Source: an uncultured Thermoleophilia bacterium
Lineage (GTDB): Bacteria; Actinomycetota; Thermoleophilia; UBA2241
Direction of reading: 5' to 3'
DNA: 11,075 nt
Assembly (NCBI GenBank): GCA_903921965.1
Contig: CAIXSE010000091.1
Location: 1 to 11,075 of the forward strand
Positions 4,706-11,075 of the stretch are shown piece by piece; within the stretch, counting starts at the first letter, position 1; each line of letters opens with the position of its first letter. The position numbers and the translations under genes are program-made. Below the pieces are notes generated by a model. It saw only the letters and a program-made list of their open reading frames with translations. It searched no databases and was not told the origin of the DNA.

Positions 4706-7504
4706 TCAGCCGCCGGACGACCCGCCACCTTGCTCCCCGGAGGGCCCGGCCTGCGCGGCGGGCCGCGCCGCCGCCCTTCCCGACCCGGCGCGAGCGCCGG
4801 CCCCTGTCTCGGTCGCCACGAGGGCGGCCGCGATGCGCGCCGCGGCCCGCAGGTACTCGCCCGCTTCCGCGTAGTCGCGCGGTGCGCCGTCGAACACGTC
4901 GAGGATGCCGCCGACACGACCCTCCCAGACCAGCGGCACGCACGCCTCGCTCCTGAATCCCCACGACTCCATGTCGGTGCGCTCCTGGGCGGAGAGCCGG
5001 GGGTCGTCCAGGTCGGGGATCACGACCATCTCCCCGCTGCGCACCGCCTGCGCCGTGGCCGGGTACTGGTCGATGTCCAGCGGCCCCGACTCCACGGCGT
5101 CGTCGCGTCCCCGCTCGTCCACGCTGACGAGGCAGTGCAGCCCGTCCTCGTGGAGGGCGAAGACGTCGCAGTCGGCGGCGCCGACGTGCAGGCGGACCTC
5201 GGCGGCGAGACGCTCGAGCGCCTCGCCGGGAGGCCCCTCCCGCACGTGCAGGCCGCAGATGGCGGCGATGCCGGCGAGGTCCGCGGTGCGGCGCTCGACC
5301 TCGCCTCCGAGGCGCGCGGCCTCGAGGGCGACGGCCAGCGTCCCCGCCACGCTCCGGAGGAAGTCGGCGTACTCGGTGAACGCACGGGAGCGCGAGTCCA
5401 CGATGTCGATGAAGCCGCCGATCTCGTCGTGCAGCACCAGCGGCACGCACACCTCGCTGGTCCAACCCCCGGCGCGGTAGACGCTCCGCTCGGCGTCGGT
5501 GAAGCGCTCGTCGCCGGGCGACGAGACCGCGAGGACGTCGCGGGCCTTCATCGCGTGGACGGCGACGGGGTAGCTGCCCAGATCGCCGCTGAGGCCCACC
5601 ACCTCCACGTCGCGGCCGGTGCGGTCGTGGCCGGCGATGCACACGACCCCGCGCGGGGTGAGGCGGTAGATCTGACAGGCGGCTGCGTCGAGGGCTCCCC
5701 GCAGACTCTCGGCGACGCGCGCGACCATGGTCTCGGCGTCGCCGGTGGCGGCGCAGATCCTCGCGATCGCCTCGAGTTCGGAGATGATGCGGTTCCGCCG
5801 CCGCACCTGCTCCGTCCGGCGCTCCGCGTCGAGGGTCAGCGACGCCAGGGCGCCCACTCCGCGGGCGAGCTCCAGCTCGGCCGAGAAGTCGTGGGGGACG
5901 TAGTCGTACAGCTCCAGGAGGCCGAGCGTGCGCCCGCCGGCGGCCAGCGGCACCGCCAGGTGCGACTGATAGCCCCAGCGCTCCAGCGAGAAGCGGCCGT
6001 CCGGGTCGAGCCCGTCGTCGTCGAGGGCGCCGGCGAGCACGGGCTTGCCGGTCACGACGGCGCGGTGGCTCGTAGGGTAGCGCTCCAGGCGGAGTACGAT
6101 GCCCTCCCAGGCCTCGTCCCAGCGCCCTCCGTCGTAGCTGACGAGGGCGCGTGCCGTGTCGCCCTCGACGGCGTAGACCTCGACGATCGGGACCCGGGTG
6201 GCGTCGGCGAGGCGCTCCACGAGGTCACGCAGGACCTGCTCCGTGCTGAGCCGGGAGGTGTCCTGCCGCCACAGGTCGCGGAGGACCGCCAGGTCTCTGT
6301 CGCTCTCGCGCACGCCTCCCGGTCCTTCGGCTGCCTGGAGTGCCGCGGCCAGGAGCGTAGCCGTGCCCCTGATCGCCGGCGCGGCCGCCCGGAGCGCCTC
6401 GTGATCGACCCCCCCGGCCTCGACGACCGCCACGGTCTCGCCCCGGCAGACCACCGGAGCGAGCACGAGCGCGGTCACCTCGCGGGAGTCGAAGTACTGG
6501 ACGCGCGTCGCCGGCGTGAGACGCTCGTCGTCGCGGCGCACCAGCTCCGCCTCGCCGCCGGCCGCCGCCGCCGGCAGGTCCTGCGCGTCCCAGTCGACAC
6601 GCGGCGTACGGCCCTGTGAAGCTGTGGCCCACGCTCTCCCGCGGCGCCACAGGTACACGTTGCAGAAGACGAGGCCGGGCCGGCCGCCGAGCGCGTCCGT
6701 CGCAGCCGCCGCGACCGCGCGGAACCCGCCGGCCTGTCCCGGAGCGGGCGAGTCCTCTTCCGGGGGACGGGCTGGAGCTTCGCTCCGGCCGCCCGAGGGG
6801 GCGTTGACCGGAGGGCCCGAGGGCCCGTGGCCTGTCGCGGCCGACAGGAGGACCGCGGCGTGGCGGGCCATGGACTCGGCGAACGTCATCGCCTCGAGGC
6901 CGAACGCGTGGGCGCCCCTCGAGTCGCCGAGGCGGAGGACGCCGTCGCGTCCGTCGTGCAGCTCCACGGGCAGGGCCAGGAGGCTCAGGAACCCTCTGCG
7001 GCAGTAGTCGTCGGCGGTGGCGCGGGCGAGGAGCCGCGTGCGTGCGACATCCGGCACGTGAACCCGCCGCCGGCTGTGGACGACCTCAGCCTCGGCGGGC
7101 ATGGAGGCCAGAGGCACGGTGGCCCCCGCCGGAGGGGATTCCCCGTCGCCGTAGACGGCGACGACGCGGAGCGTGTCGTCGCTCTCCCGCACGGTGATGC
7201 AGCACGAGGTCGTGTGCGACCCCAGGGCGGCGGCGGCGGCCAGCGCTTCGAGCGCCGCGTCCTGCCGGGCGTCGCCGGCTGCGGCGTCGTGTCCGCGGCC
7301 CTGAGCGGCGCTGGCGTCCGCGGCGCCGCCCACAAGGGCCTCGATGTCGCTTCGCCTGTAGCGGCGGTGTCCGCCCGGGCTTCGGTAGCACCGCACACGG
7401 CCGTCGTCGCTCCAGGCGCGCAGGGTGTTGTGGCTGACACCGAGCGTGGCCGCCGCCTCCGCGAGGCGGAGCCAGTCGCCGCCGTTCGCCTTGCCCACTC
7501 TCAC
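4706..7504 (-). CDS. MerR/BldC-like HTH protein fused to about five GAF domains
   Basis: A 932-residue cytoplasmic regulator. Residues 10-58 form a MerR/excisionase-type HTH: a LAEAAATLGVSHNTLRAWSDDG segment and RSPGGHRRYRRSDIEAL, as in BldC and the N-termini of MerR proteins. The rest is a chain of GAF sensor domains: about 80-222, 258-392 (weakest), 415-560, 575-735 and 745-900, most with the repeated pattern YPxxxxAV...GWxSExCVPL...GGxxDIxD. Short helical linkers (560-580, 725-750) join the last three. No kinase, GGDEF or phosphatase domain is present, so DNA binding is the only likely output and GAF ligands the likely input. The tail (from about 900) is low-complexity Ala/Gly. GTG 7504 has GGAGG 5 bases upstream; a second in-frame GTG at 7498 is less well placed. 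The palindrome at 7528-7542 may be its own operator. Ligand and targets are unknown. Confidence 0.85.
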   Translation of the reverse strand: MRVGKANGGDWLRLAEAAATLGVSHNTLRAWSDDGRVRCYRSPGGHRRYRRSDIEALVGGAADASAAQGRGHDAAAGDARQDAALEALAAAAALGSHTTSCCITVRESDDTLRVVAVYGDGESPPAGATVPLASMPAEAEVVHSRRRVHVPDVARTRLLARATADDYCRRGFLSLLALPVELHDGRDGVLRLGDSRGAHAFGLEAMTFAESMARHAAVLLSAATGHGPSGPPVNAPSGGRSEAPARPPEEDSPAPGQAGGFRAVAAAATDALGGRPGLVFCNVYLWRRGRAWATASQGRTPRVDWDAQDLPAAAAGGEAELVRRDDERLTPATRVQYFDSREVTALVLAPVVCRGETVAVVEAGGVDHEALRAAAPAIRGTATLLAAALQAAEGPGGVRESDRDLAVLRDLWRQDTSRLSTEQVLRDLVERLADATRVPIVEVYAVEGDTARALVSYDGGRWDEAWEGIVLRLERYPTSHRAVVTGKPVLAGALDDDGLDPDGRFSLERWGYQSHLAVPLAAGGRTLGLLELYDYVPHDFSAELELARGVGALASLTLDAERRTEQVRRRNRIISELEAIARICAATGDAETMVARVAESLRGALDAAACQIYRLTPRGVVCIAGHDRTGRDVEVVGLSGDLGSYPVAVHAMKARDVLAVSSPGDERFTDAERSVYRAGGWTSEVCVPLVLHDEIGGFIDIVDSRSRAFTEYADFLRSVAGTLAVALEAARLGGEVERRTADLAGIAAICGLHVREGPPGEALERLAAEVRLHVGAADCDVFALHEDGLHCLVSVDERGRDDAVESGPLDIDQYPATAQAVRSGEMVVIPDLDDPRLSAQERTDMESWGFRSEACVPLVWEGRVGGILDVFDGAPRDYAEAGEYLRAAARIAAALVATETGAGARAGSGRAAARPAAQAGPSGEQGGGSSGG

Positions 7505-7527
7505 GGTAGCCTCCGGTCCGACGCTGT

Positions 7528-7542
7528 GAATCTACCAGATTC
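7528..7542. promoter_or_regulatory. Palindrome upstream of the HTH-GAF gene, candidate operator
   Basis: GAATCT-ACC-AGATTC is a perfect 6-base inverted repeat with a 3-base centre, 24-38 bases upstream of the regulator's start codon and AT-rich in an otherwise GC-rich gap. Autoregulation is common for MerR/BldC-type proteins, so a binding site is plausible. TAGATT on the minus strand overlaps it and could serve as a -10 box, without a clear -35. Confidence 0.4.
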
Positions 7543-7707
7543 TCCAAAAGGGAGGTGTGGCTGCCCGGCGGGAGGGACGGCCGGCGGGGCGGCGGGGGCC
7601 TGGGAGTGGGCGCGTGGTGTGCGGGGTGCTGACCAGGGGGCGGGTCAGATGAGAAGGATTCGCAACAGGGAGCAGCGCAGCCTCTGGCCGGACTCTCGTC
7701 CCCAGCG

Positions 7708-7754
7708 GCCGACAGAAGGGCCGGCGCCGCCGTGGCGCCGGCCCTTCTGTCGGC
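7708..7754 (-). terminator. Long perfect hairpin terminator after mrp
   Basis: A perfect 21-base stem (7708-7728 with 7734-7754) with a 5-base loop starts 19 bases beyond the stop of the minus-strand mrp gene at 7773. Its core GAAGGGCC/GGCCCTTC is shared with the terminator at 9693-9732. The remaining part of the 7505-7772 gap, apart from the palindrome at 7528-7542, shows no gene. Confidence 0.8.
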
Positions 7755-7772
7755 AGTCGGCCGCGGAGGTCC

Positions 7773-8858
7773 TCAGCAGGCGTCGCCGTCCGGAGCGGAC
7801 GACTCGCCGTCGGCGATCGCCCGGGCGATGTCGGCGAAAGCCGCTCCGACCGGCGTGCTCGCGTCCAGGGCGGCCGGGGCTCCCGTGTCACCGCCCTCTC
7901 GTGTCGCCTCGTCGAGAGGGATGCGGCCCAGGAGCTTCGTGTCCATGAGCCGGGCGATCTCGTAGGCACCGCCGCGGCCGAAGATGTAGTGGCGGCTGCC
8001 GCAGTCGGGGCAGAGGTAGTACGACATGTTCTCGACCACACCGAGGACGTGCTGTTTGGTCATGCGCGCCATCTTGGCCGCCTTTACCGCGGTACGCGAG
8101 GCGGCCTCCTGTGGCGTGGTCACGACGACGAGCTCGGCGCCGGGGATCATCTGCGCGATCGTGAGCGCGATGTCACCGGTGCCCGGCGGGAGGTCGATCA
8201 GCAGGAAGTCGGGGCTGCCCCAGAGGACGTCCCCGAGGAACTGCTCGATGGCGCGTCCGAGCATGGGGCCACGCCAGATCACGGGCTCGTTGTCGGGCAG
8301 GAAGAAGCCCATGGAGACGACCTTCACGCCGTGCGCTTCGGGGGGGAGCATCTTCCCGTCGTGAGCGGCGGGGGGCACTGCGGCGAGCCCCATCATGAGC
8401 GGCATGGTGGGACCGTAGACGTCGGCGTCGATCAGGGCCACGGCGTGGCCCTGCTGGGCGAGCGCGACGGCGAGATTGGCGGTGACGGTCGACTTGCCGA
8501 CGCCGCCCTTGCCGCTGGCGACGGCGATCGTGCGGGTCCTGGAGCCGGGACCGAAGAGGCTCTCCACCATCTGGTGCCGGCCTTTGAGCTTGACGGTGAG
8601 GGCGTCGCGCTCCTCACGGGACATGGCGTCGAGCTTGATCTCGACGGTGCGGCCCTCGGCGACCGCCGCGAGAGCCTGTTCGGCGTCCGCGCGGATCTGG
8701 TTGCGCAGAGGGCAGCCTGCGGTCGTGAGCACGATGGTCGCACCGATGCGGTGGTCGTCGACGACGATATCGCGGACCATGTCGAGCTCCACGACGCTGC
8801 GACGCAGTTCGGGGTCCTGGACGGCGGCCAACGCCTGCAGGACGTCTTCGTGGGTCAA
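7773..8858 (-). CDS. mrp: Mrp/NBP35-family iron-sulfur cluster carrier ATPase
   Basis: The 361-residue product has the two-domain layout of bacterial Mrp (ApbC): an N-terminal MIP18/DUF59 domain (1-95) with TIVLTTAGCPLR (C49), and a P-loop NTPase domain with the deviant Walker A GKGGVGKST (116-124), IDADVYGPTMP (143-153), and IDLPPGTGD (221-229). C283 and C286 in YYLCPDCGSRH are the paired cysteines that bridge a [4Fe-4S] cluster between two subunits. The family binds and transfers Fe-S clusters to target apoproteins in the cytoplasm. I chose TTG at 8858: a GGAGG site lies 5 bases upstream and the product then starts LTHEDVLQALAAVQDPELRR, as homologs do; the in-frame extension upstream is low-complexity and lacks a start signal. 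It is a single gene, divergent from the exported-protein gene and followed by the hairpin at 7708-7754. Confidence 0.95.
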   Translation of the reverse strand: MTHEDVLQALAAVQDPELRRSVVELDMVRDIVVDDHRIGATIVLTTAGCPLRNQIRADAEQALAAVAEGRTVEIKLDAMSREERDALTVKLKGRHQMVESLFGPGSRTRTIAVASGKGGVGKSTVTANLAVALAQQGHAVALIDADVYGPTMPLMMGLAAVPPAAHDGKMLPPEAHGVKVVSMGFFLPDNEPVIWRGPMLGRAIEQFLGDVLWGSPDFLLIDLPPGTGDIALTIAQMIPGAELVVVTTPQEAASRTAVKAAKMARMTKQHVLGVVENMSYYLCPDCGSRHYIFGRGGAYEIARLMDTKLLGRIPLDEATREGGDTGAPAALDASTPVGAAFADIARAIADGESSAPDGDAC

Positions 8859-8863
8859 GGGAA

Positions 8864-8868
8864 CCTCC
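8864..8868 (-). promoter_or_regulatory. Ribosome binding site that fixes the mrp TTG start
   Basis: GGAGG on the minus strand, 5 bases before TTG 8858. It decides in favour of this rare start codon over upstream alternatives in the same frame. Confidence 0.75.
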
Positions 8869-9133
8869 GCTCTCGCTGGTGATGCAGGCGGACTGTACCC
8901 GGGAAGGGGAGGCGCCAGTCTGAGCGGGGTCGACACCGGGGCTGCCGAGGCCCGCCGGCGGCAGGCACGACCCACCACCACCGGGCCCTTCGCAGGTCGC
9001 ACGGACGACCTTCAAATGTTCTTCACAACTGGGCGCTACGATGTGCGACACAAGGGCGGTCCAGCGGTCGAGTCAAGCGGACGGCTGTGCCGGAGGACGG
9101 CGACCGCGTCGCCGAGAGACCGAGGAGTGTGGT
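8869..9133. other. Divergent intergenic region between mrp and the exported-protein gene
   Basis: About 265 bases without a gene. An AT-richer patch at 9010-9050 includes TTCACA (9022-9027) and TACGAT (9037-9042), but their spacing (9 bases) does not form a standard promoter. It should contain the promoters of both flanking genes; I cannot place them. Confidence 0.4.
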
Positions 9134-9643
9134 GTGAGGAAGCAGTGGAAGACGATCGTGATCGTCGCGGTGGTCGCGGCGCTCGGGTTGTCGGTCGTCG
9201 CGGCAGCGTACGGCGCGACGAGGTCGGGCAACACGAAGAGGGCGCGCAGCTTCGCCGGCGCCTGCCAGCAGCTGTTCAAGAACCCGCAGGCGGTCGAAGA
9301 CATGCAGGCCCTGCGTGCCGAGCACCAGCAGGAGATGCAGGCGTGGTGGTCCAAGTACGGCAGCGATCCGACCAGTGCAGAAGCGGTGGCCGCGCTCAAG
9401 GAGCTCCGCACCGAGCACTGGAACGACATGAAGGCGCTGTTCGACAAGTACGGCGTGAAGCTCCCGGCCAACGCCGGCCCCGGTATCATGGGCGGCTTCG
9501 GCATGATGGGCGGCGGCGGCGGCTGCGGCGGCGGCGGTTGTGGCCAGGGCGGCGCAGGCTGCGGCGGCTTCGGCCAGGGCGGCATCACCGGCGCCGGCTA
9601 CGGCATGATGGGCGGCGGCATGATGGGCGGCGACACGTACTGA
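9134..9643 (+). CDS. Exported small protein with duplicated LR-EH-M-A-KYG helix and Gly/Met/Cys-rich tail (putative metal binder)
   Basis: The 169-residue product begins with basic residues (VRKQWK) and a hydrophobic segment (7-25), so it is exported or membrane-anchored; a signal-peptidase site after A25 is plausible. Two 17-residue copies follow: LRAEHQQEMQAWWSKYG (60-76) and LRTEHWNDMKALFDKYG (91-107), identical at 9 of 17 positions including L, R, E, H, M, A, K, Y, G. The tail (113-169) is almost all Gly with M119, M124, M125, M158, M159, M163, M164 and C131, C136, C143. Conserved E-H-x3-M in each helix plus the Met/Cys tail suggest binding of copper, silver or a similar thiophilic metal, as in Spy/CpxP-type or Met-rich copper proteins; this is inference. 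GTG 9134 has GAGGAG 6 bases upstream. The gene stands alone, followed by parS and a bidirectional hairpin. Confidence 0.75.
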   Translation: MRKQWKTIVIVAVVAALGLSVVAAAYGATRSGNTKRARSFAGACQQLFKNPQAVEDMQALRAEHQQEMQAWWSKYGSDPTSAEAVAALKELRTEHWNDMKALFDKYGVKLPANAGPGIMGGFGMMGGGGGCGGGGCGQGGAGCGGFGQGGITGAGYGMMGGGMMGGDTY

Positions 9644-9653
9644 GCCGCGCCGG

Positions 9654-9669
9654 CGTTTCACGTGAAACA
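9654..9669. other. parS: parS centromere site (ParB binding)
   Basis: CGTTTCACGTGAAACA matches 15 of 16 bases of the ParB consensus TGTTTCACGTGAAACA; the core GTTTCACGTGAAAC (9655-9668) is a perfect 14-base palindrome. It lies intergenically, 10 bases after the exported-protein gene. ParB loads here for chromosome segregation; such sites usually cluster around the replication origin. Confidence 0.85.
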
Positions 9670-9692
9670 TCGCGGCCCTCAGGTCGCTGAGT

Positions 9693-9732
9693 GCAACGAG
9701 AAGGGGCCCCGTGAGGGGCCCCTTCTCGTTGC
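9693..9732. terminator. Bidirectional hairpin terminator between convergent genes
   Basis: An 18-base perfect stem (9693-9710 with 9715-9732) with GTGA loop lies between the exported-protein gene (ends 9643) and kdd (ends 9780). On either strand the stem carries a GAGAAGGGGCC-type core similar to that of the mrp terminator. Confidence 0.85.
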
Positions 9733-9779
9733 TGCTCCAGAGGCGGCGGCCGGTGTGCCGGTCACCGCGCTGCGGGACC

Positions 9780-10853
9780 TCACGCCTTGATGTTCACCGC
9801 CTCCGGGTTCCCGGCGCCGGTGGCGTAGGTGTCCTTGAAGATCTCCATGAGGACCGGGCTCTCGCGTACGACCTCGAGCGAGATCACGGCGTGGTCCTTC
9901 GTGTAGCCGTTGCCGATGATCATGGTGGTGTCGGCACCGATGCCCTCGGCGCCGAGGGCGGCCGAAGTGAAGCTGGTGGCCATCGAGAAGAAGTACACGA
10001 GCCCCGTGTCCTTGGTCGCCAGGATCGACGCCATCTCGGTGTTGGGGATGTCGACGCAGTTGATCGTCAGGTCGGCCATCTCTCCGCCGGTCGCCTTCTT
10101 GACCTCCTCGTAGACGAAGAGCTGGTCGGTCGCGGAGCCTTGGATGATGACGTCGGCGAACCCGGCCTTCTCGAGCCGCTTCCTGCCGGCGTCGCCGTGG
10201 ACCAGGCAGATGACCTTGCCGGTGGGTTTGACGCGCTTGCGCGCCTCGTAGGCGCAGAGCAGGCCGCTCTTGCCGCCGGCCCCGATGATGAAGACCGTCT
10301 GGCCGGGCTTGCTCAGCTTGGCGGCCTGCGCCGGCGCCCCGGCGACGTCGAGGATGGCGAGCGCGAGCGCTTCGTCCATGTCGGCCGGGATCTTGGCGTA
10401 GATGCCGGTCTCGAAGAGGATCGCCTGCGCCTTCACGCGCACCTGACAGGTGTCCTTGTTGACCGAGATGACCTCGTCGACCTTCAGCGGCGTCAGGGAG
10501 AGGGAGACGAGGGTGGCGATCCGGTCACCCACCTTGAGGTCGCGGTCCGCGAGCTTGGGACCGATGGCCGCTACCGTGCCCAGCAGCATGCCGCCCGACC
10601 CTGTGTCGGGATTGTGGTGCTTGCCGCGCTTCGCGATGATGTCCAGGCTGTGGCGCGCCATCTTCGCGACGTCGCCGCCCTCGGCCTCCTCGATCTGCGT
10701 GAAGCTGGCCGCGTCGATGTTGAGCGTGTCGACGTCGATGAGGATCTCGTCGTCGTAGATCTCCATCGTGTTGTCGATCTTCCACGCCGGCTGCGGCAGG
10801 ACGCCCTTGGGCTCCACCACACGGTGCGCGCCGAACTTGTTGCCTTCCTTCAT
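9780..10853 (-). CDS. kdd: L-erythro-3,5-diaminohexanoate dehydrogenase (lysine fermentation)
   Basis: The 357-residue product is recognisable along its full length as Kdd, which oxidatively deaminates L-erythro-3,5-diaminohexanoate to 5-amino-3-oxohexanoate with NAD(P)+, the third step of lysine fermentation after lysine 2,3-aminomutase and beta-lysine 5,6-aminomutase. Landmarks are HRVVEPKGVLPQPA (10-23), NIDAASFTQIEE (45-56), NPDTGSGGMLLGTV (81-94), the Rossmann segment VFIIGAGGKSG (187-197), NCVDIPNTEM (265-274), YFFSMATSFTSAALGAEG (287-304) and MIIGNGYTKDHA (311-322). ATG 10853 has AAGGAG 5 bases upstream. It lies 77 bases downstream of a thiolase gene on the same strand, so the two are probably one operon; other pathway genes should lie upstream, outside the window. 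The protein resembles clostridial and fusobacterial Kdd, unusual beside the actinobacterial-looking neighbours. Confidence 0.93.
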   Translation of the reverse strand: MKEGNKFGAHRVVEPKGVLPQPAWKIDNTMEIYDDEILIDVDTLNIDAASFTQIEEAEGGDVAKMARHSLDIIAKRGKHHNPDTGSGGMLLGTVAAIGPKLADRDLKVGDRIATLVSLSLTPLKVDEVISVNKDTCQVRVKAQAILFETGIYAKIPADMDEALALAILDVAGAPAQAAKLSKPGQTVFIIGAGGKSGLLCAYEARKRVKPTGKVICLVHGDAGRKRLEKAGFADVIIQGSATDQLFVYEEVKKATGGEMADLTINCVDIPNTEMASILATKDTGLVYFFSMATSFTSAALGAEGIGADTTMIIGNGYTKDHAVISLEVVRESPVLMEIFKDTYATGAGNPEAVNIKA

Positions 10854-10930
10854 GCCCTCTCCTTCCGGGTCCGGCGTGAGCCCCGCGCGGCGGCCGCTTC
10901 GCGGTCCGCGCCGGGCCCCTCGCCGAAGGC

Positions 10931-11075
10931 CTACTCCTCGATCCCGACGACGGACCCGGCGCCCTGCCCGCCGCCCACCCAGGCGCCGGTGAGTCCGATC
11001 TCCTGGCCGCGCTTCTGGAGCTCGTGGATGAGCGTCACCAGCATGCGCTTGCCGGTACTGCCGAGCGGGTGGCCG
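10931..11075 (-). CDS. Thiolase (acetyl-CoA acetyltransferase-like), C-terminal 48 residues
   Basis: Only the C-terminus is in the window. GHPLGSTGKRMLVTLIHEL is the conserved thiolase motif with the active-site His (GHPxGxxG), followed by WVGGGQGAGSVV, which aligns with the final CxGGGxG motif. In most thiolases that Cys is the catalytic acid/base (Cys378 in the Zoogloea enzyme); here it is Trp. The nucleophilic Cys lies outside the window. Thiolases cleave or form acetoacetyl-CoA, which fits the lysine-fermentation gene downstream. TAG at 10931-10933 ends the gene, 77 bases before kdd. Confidence 0.85.
   Translation of the reverse strand, partial: GHPLGSTGKRMLVTLIHELQKRGQEIGLTGAWVGGGQGAGSVVGIEE

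Noticed and set aside
4643..6619. Long plus-strand open frame (658 codons) opposite the GAF regulator
   Set aside because: Its product is Arg/Gly/His/Ala/Val low-complexity without any domain; it exists because GC-rich codons of the minus-strand gene leave few stops. The minus-strand frame has clear HTH and GAF motifs.
6827..7948. Plus-strand open frame across the HTH-GAF start and the mrp terminator
   Set aside because: It crosses two minus-strand genes and a 21-base hairpin, and its composition is that of an antisense shadow.
7989..8882. Plus-strand open frame opposite mrp
   Set aside because: Antisense shadow of a well-conserved gene; the product is low-complexity GDGDRAGPG-like sequence.
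8859..9002. N-terminal extension of Mrp by 48 residues
   Set aside because: Arg/Ala/Pro-rich, no start signal, and it would place the GGAGG site at 8864-8868 inside the gene.
9022..9042. TTCACA and TACGAT as a promoter for the exported-protein gene
   Set aside because: The boxes are only 9 bases apart, far from the usual 16-18.
9023..9670. Minus-strand frame beginning MFHVKR
   Set aside because: Its start is the parS site read as codons, and the rest is the antisense of the exported-protein gene.
1..11075. CRISPR array, insertion sequence or prophage
   Set aside because: No regularly spaced repeats, transposase motifs or phage structural genes were found on either strand.

Overview
The window is a very GC-rich (about 70 % by eye) bacterial chromosome segment with GC-ending codons, GTG and TTG starts, actinobacterial-style BldC/MerR DNA-binding sequence, zinc-ribbon proteins and long GC hairpins without U-tracts. 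This fits a high-GC actinobacterial lineage. A lysine-fermentation gene (kdd) next to a thiolase suggests an anaerobic or facultative amino-acid fermenter, for example a Coriobacteriia- or Thermoleophilia-like organism. The placement is inference; no rRNA or other phylogenetic marker is present.

Layout. 1-494 (-): 5' part of a saccharopine-dehydrogenase-family oxidoreductase with a clear promoter. 629-1276 (-): multi-zinc-ribbon protein followed by a hairpin terminator. 1500-1967 (+): decayed IclR-type regulator whose end runs into a tRNA-Ala(CGC) gene on the other strand (1955-2030). 2183-4191 (+): two overlapping genes, an enolase-superfamily enzyme of the muconate-lactonizing subgroup and a ureohydrolase-fold protein that has lost most of its metal ligands. 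4358-4531 (+): small unknown protein. 4706-7504 (-): 932-residue regulator with an N-terminal MerR/BldC-like helix-turn-helix and about five GAF domains, with a palindrome just upstream of its start. 7773-8858 (-): Mrp/NBP35-type Fe-S carrier ATPase with a TTG start. 9134-9643 (+): small exported protein with a duplicated LR-EH-M-A-KYG helix and a Gly/Met/Cys-rich tail. 9654-9669: near-perfect parS centromere site. 9780-10853 (-): 3,5-diaminohexanoate dehydrogenase (kdd). 10931-11075 (-): 3' end of a thiolase.

How the genes work together. Thiolase and kdd lie in the same direction, 77 bases apart, and fit the lysine to acetoacetate/butyrate route. The enolase-family gene and degenerate ureohydrolase gene share a GTGA stop/start overlap and were probably served by the neighbouring IclR regulator before it decayed. 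Mrp, the GAF regulator and the zinc-ribbon protein are single genes bounded by hairpins. The strongest observations are the parS site, the inactive-looking ureohydrolase coupled to an intact enolase-family enzyme, the duplicated metal-ligand-rich exported protein, the thiolase with Trp at the usual catalytic Cys, and kdd in a high-GC genome.
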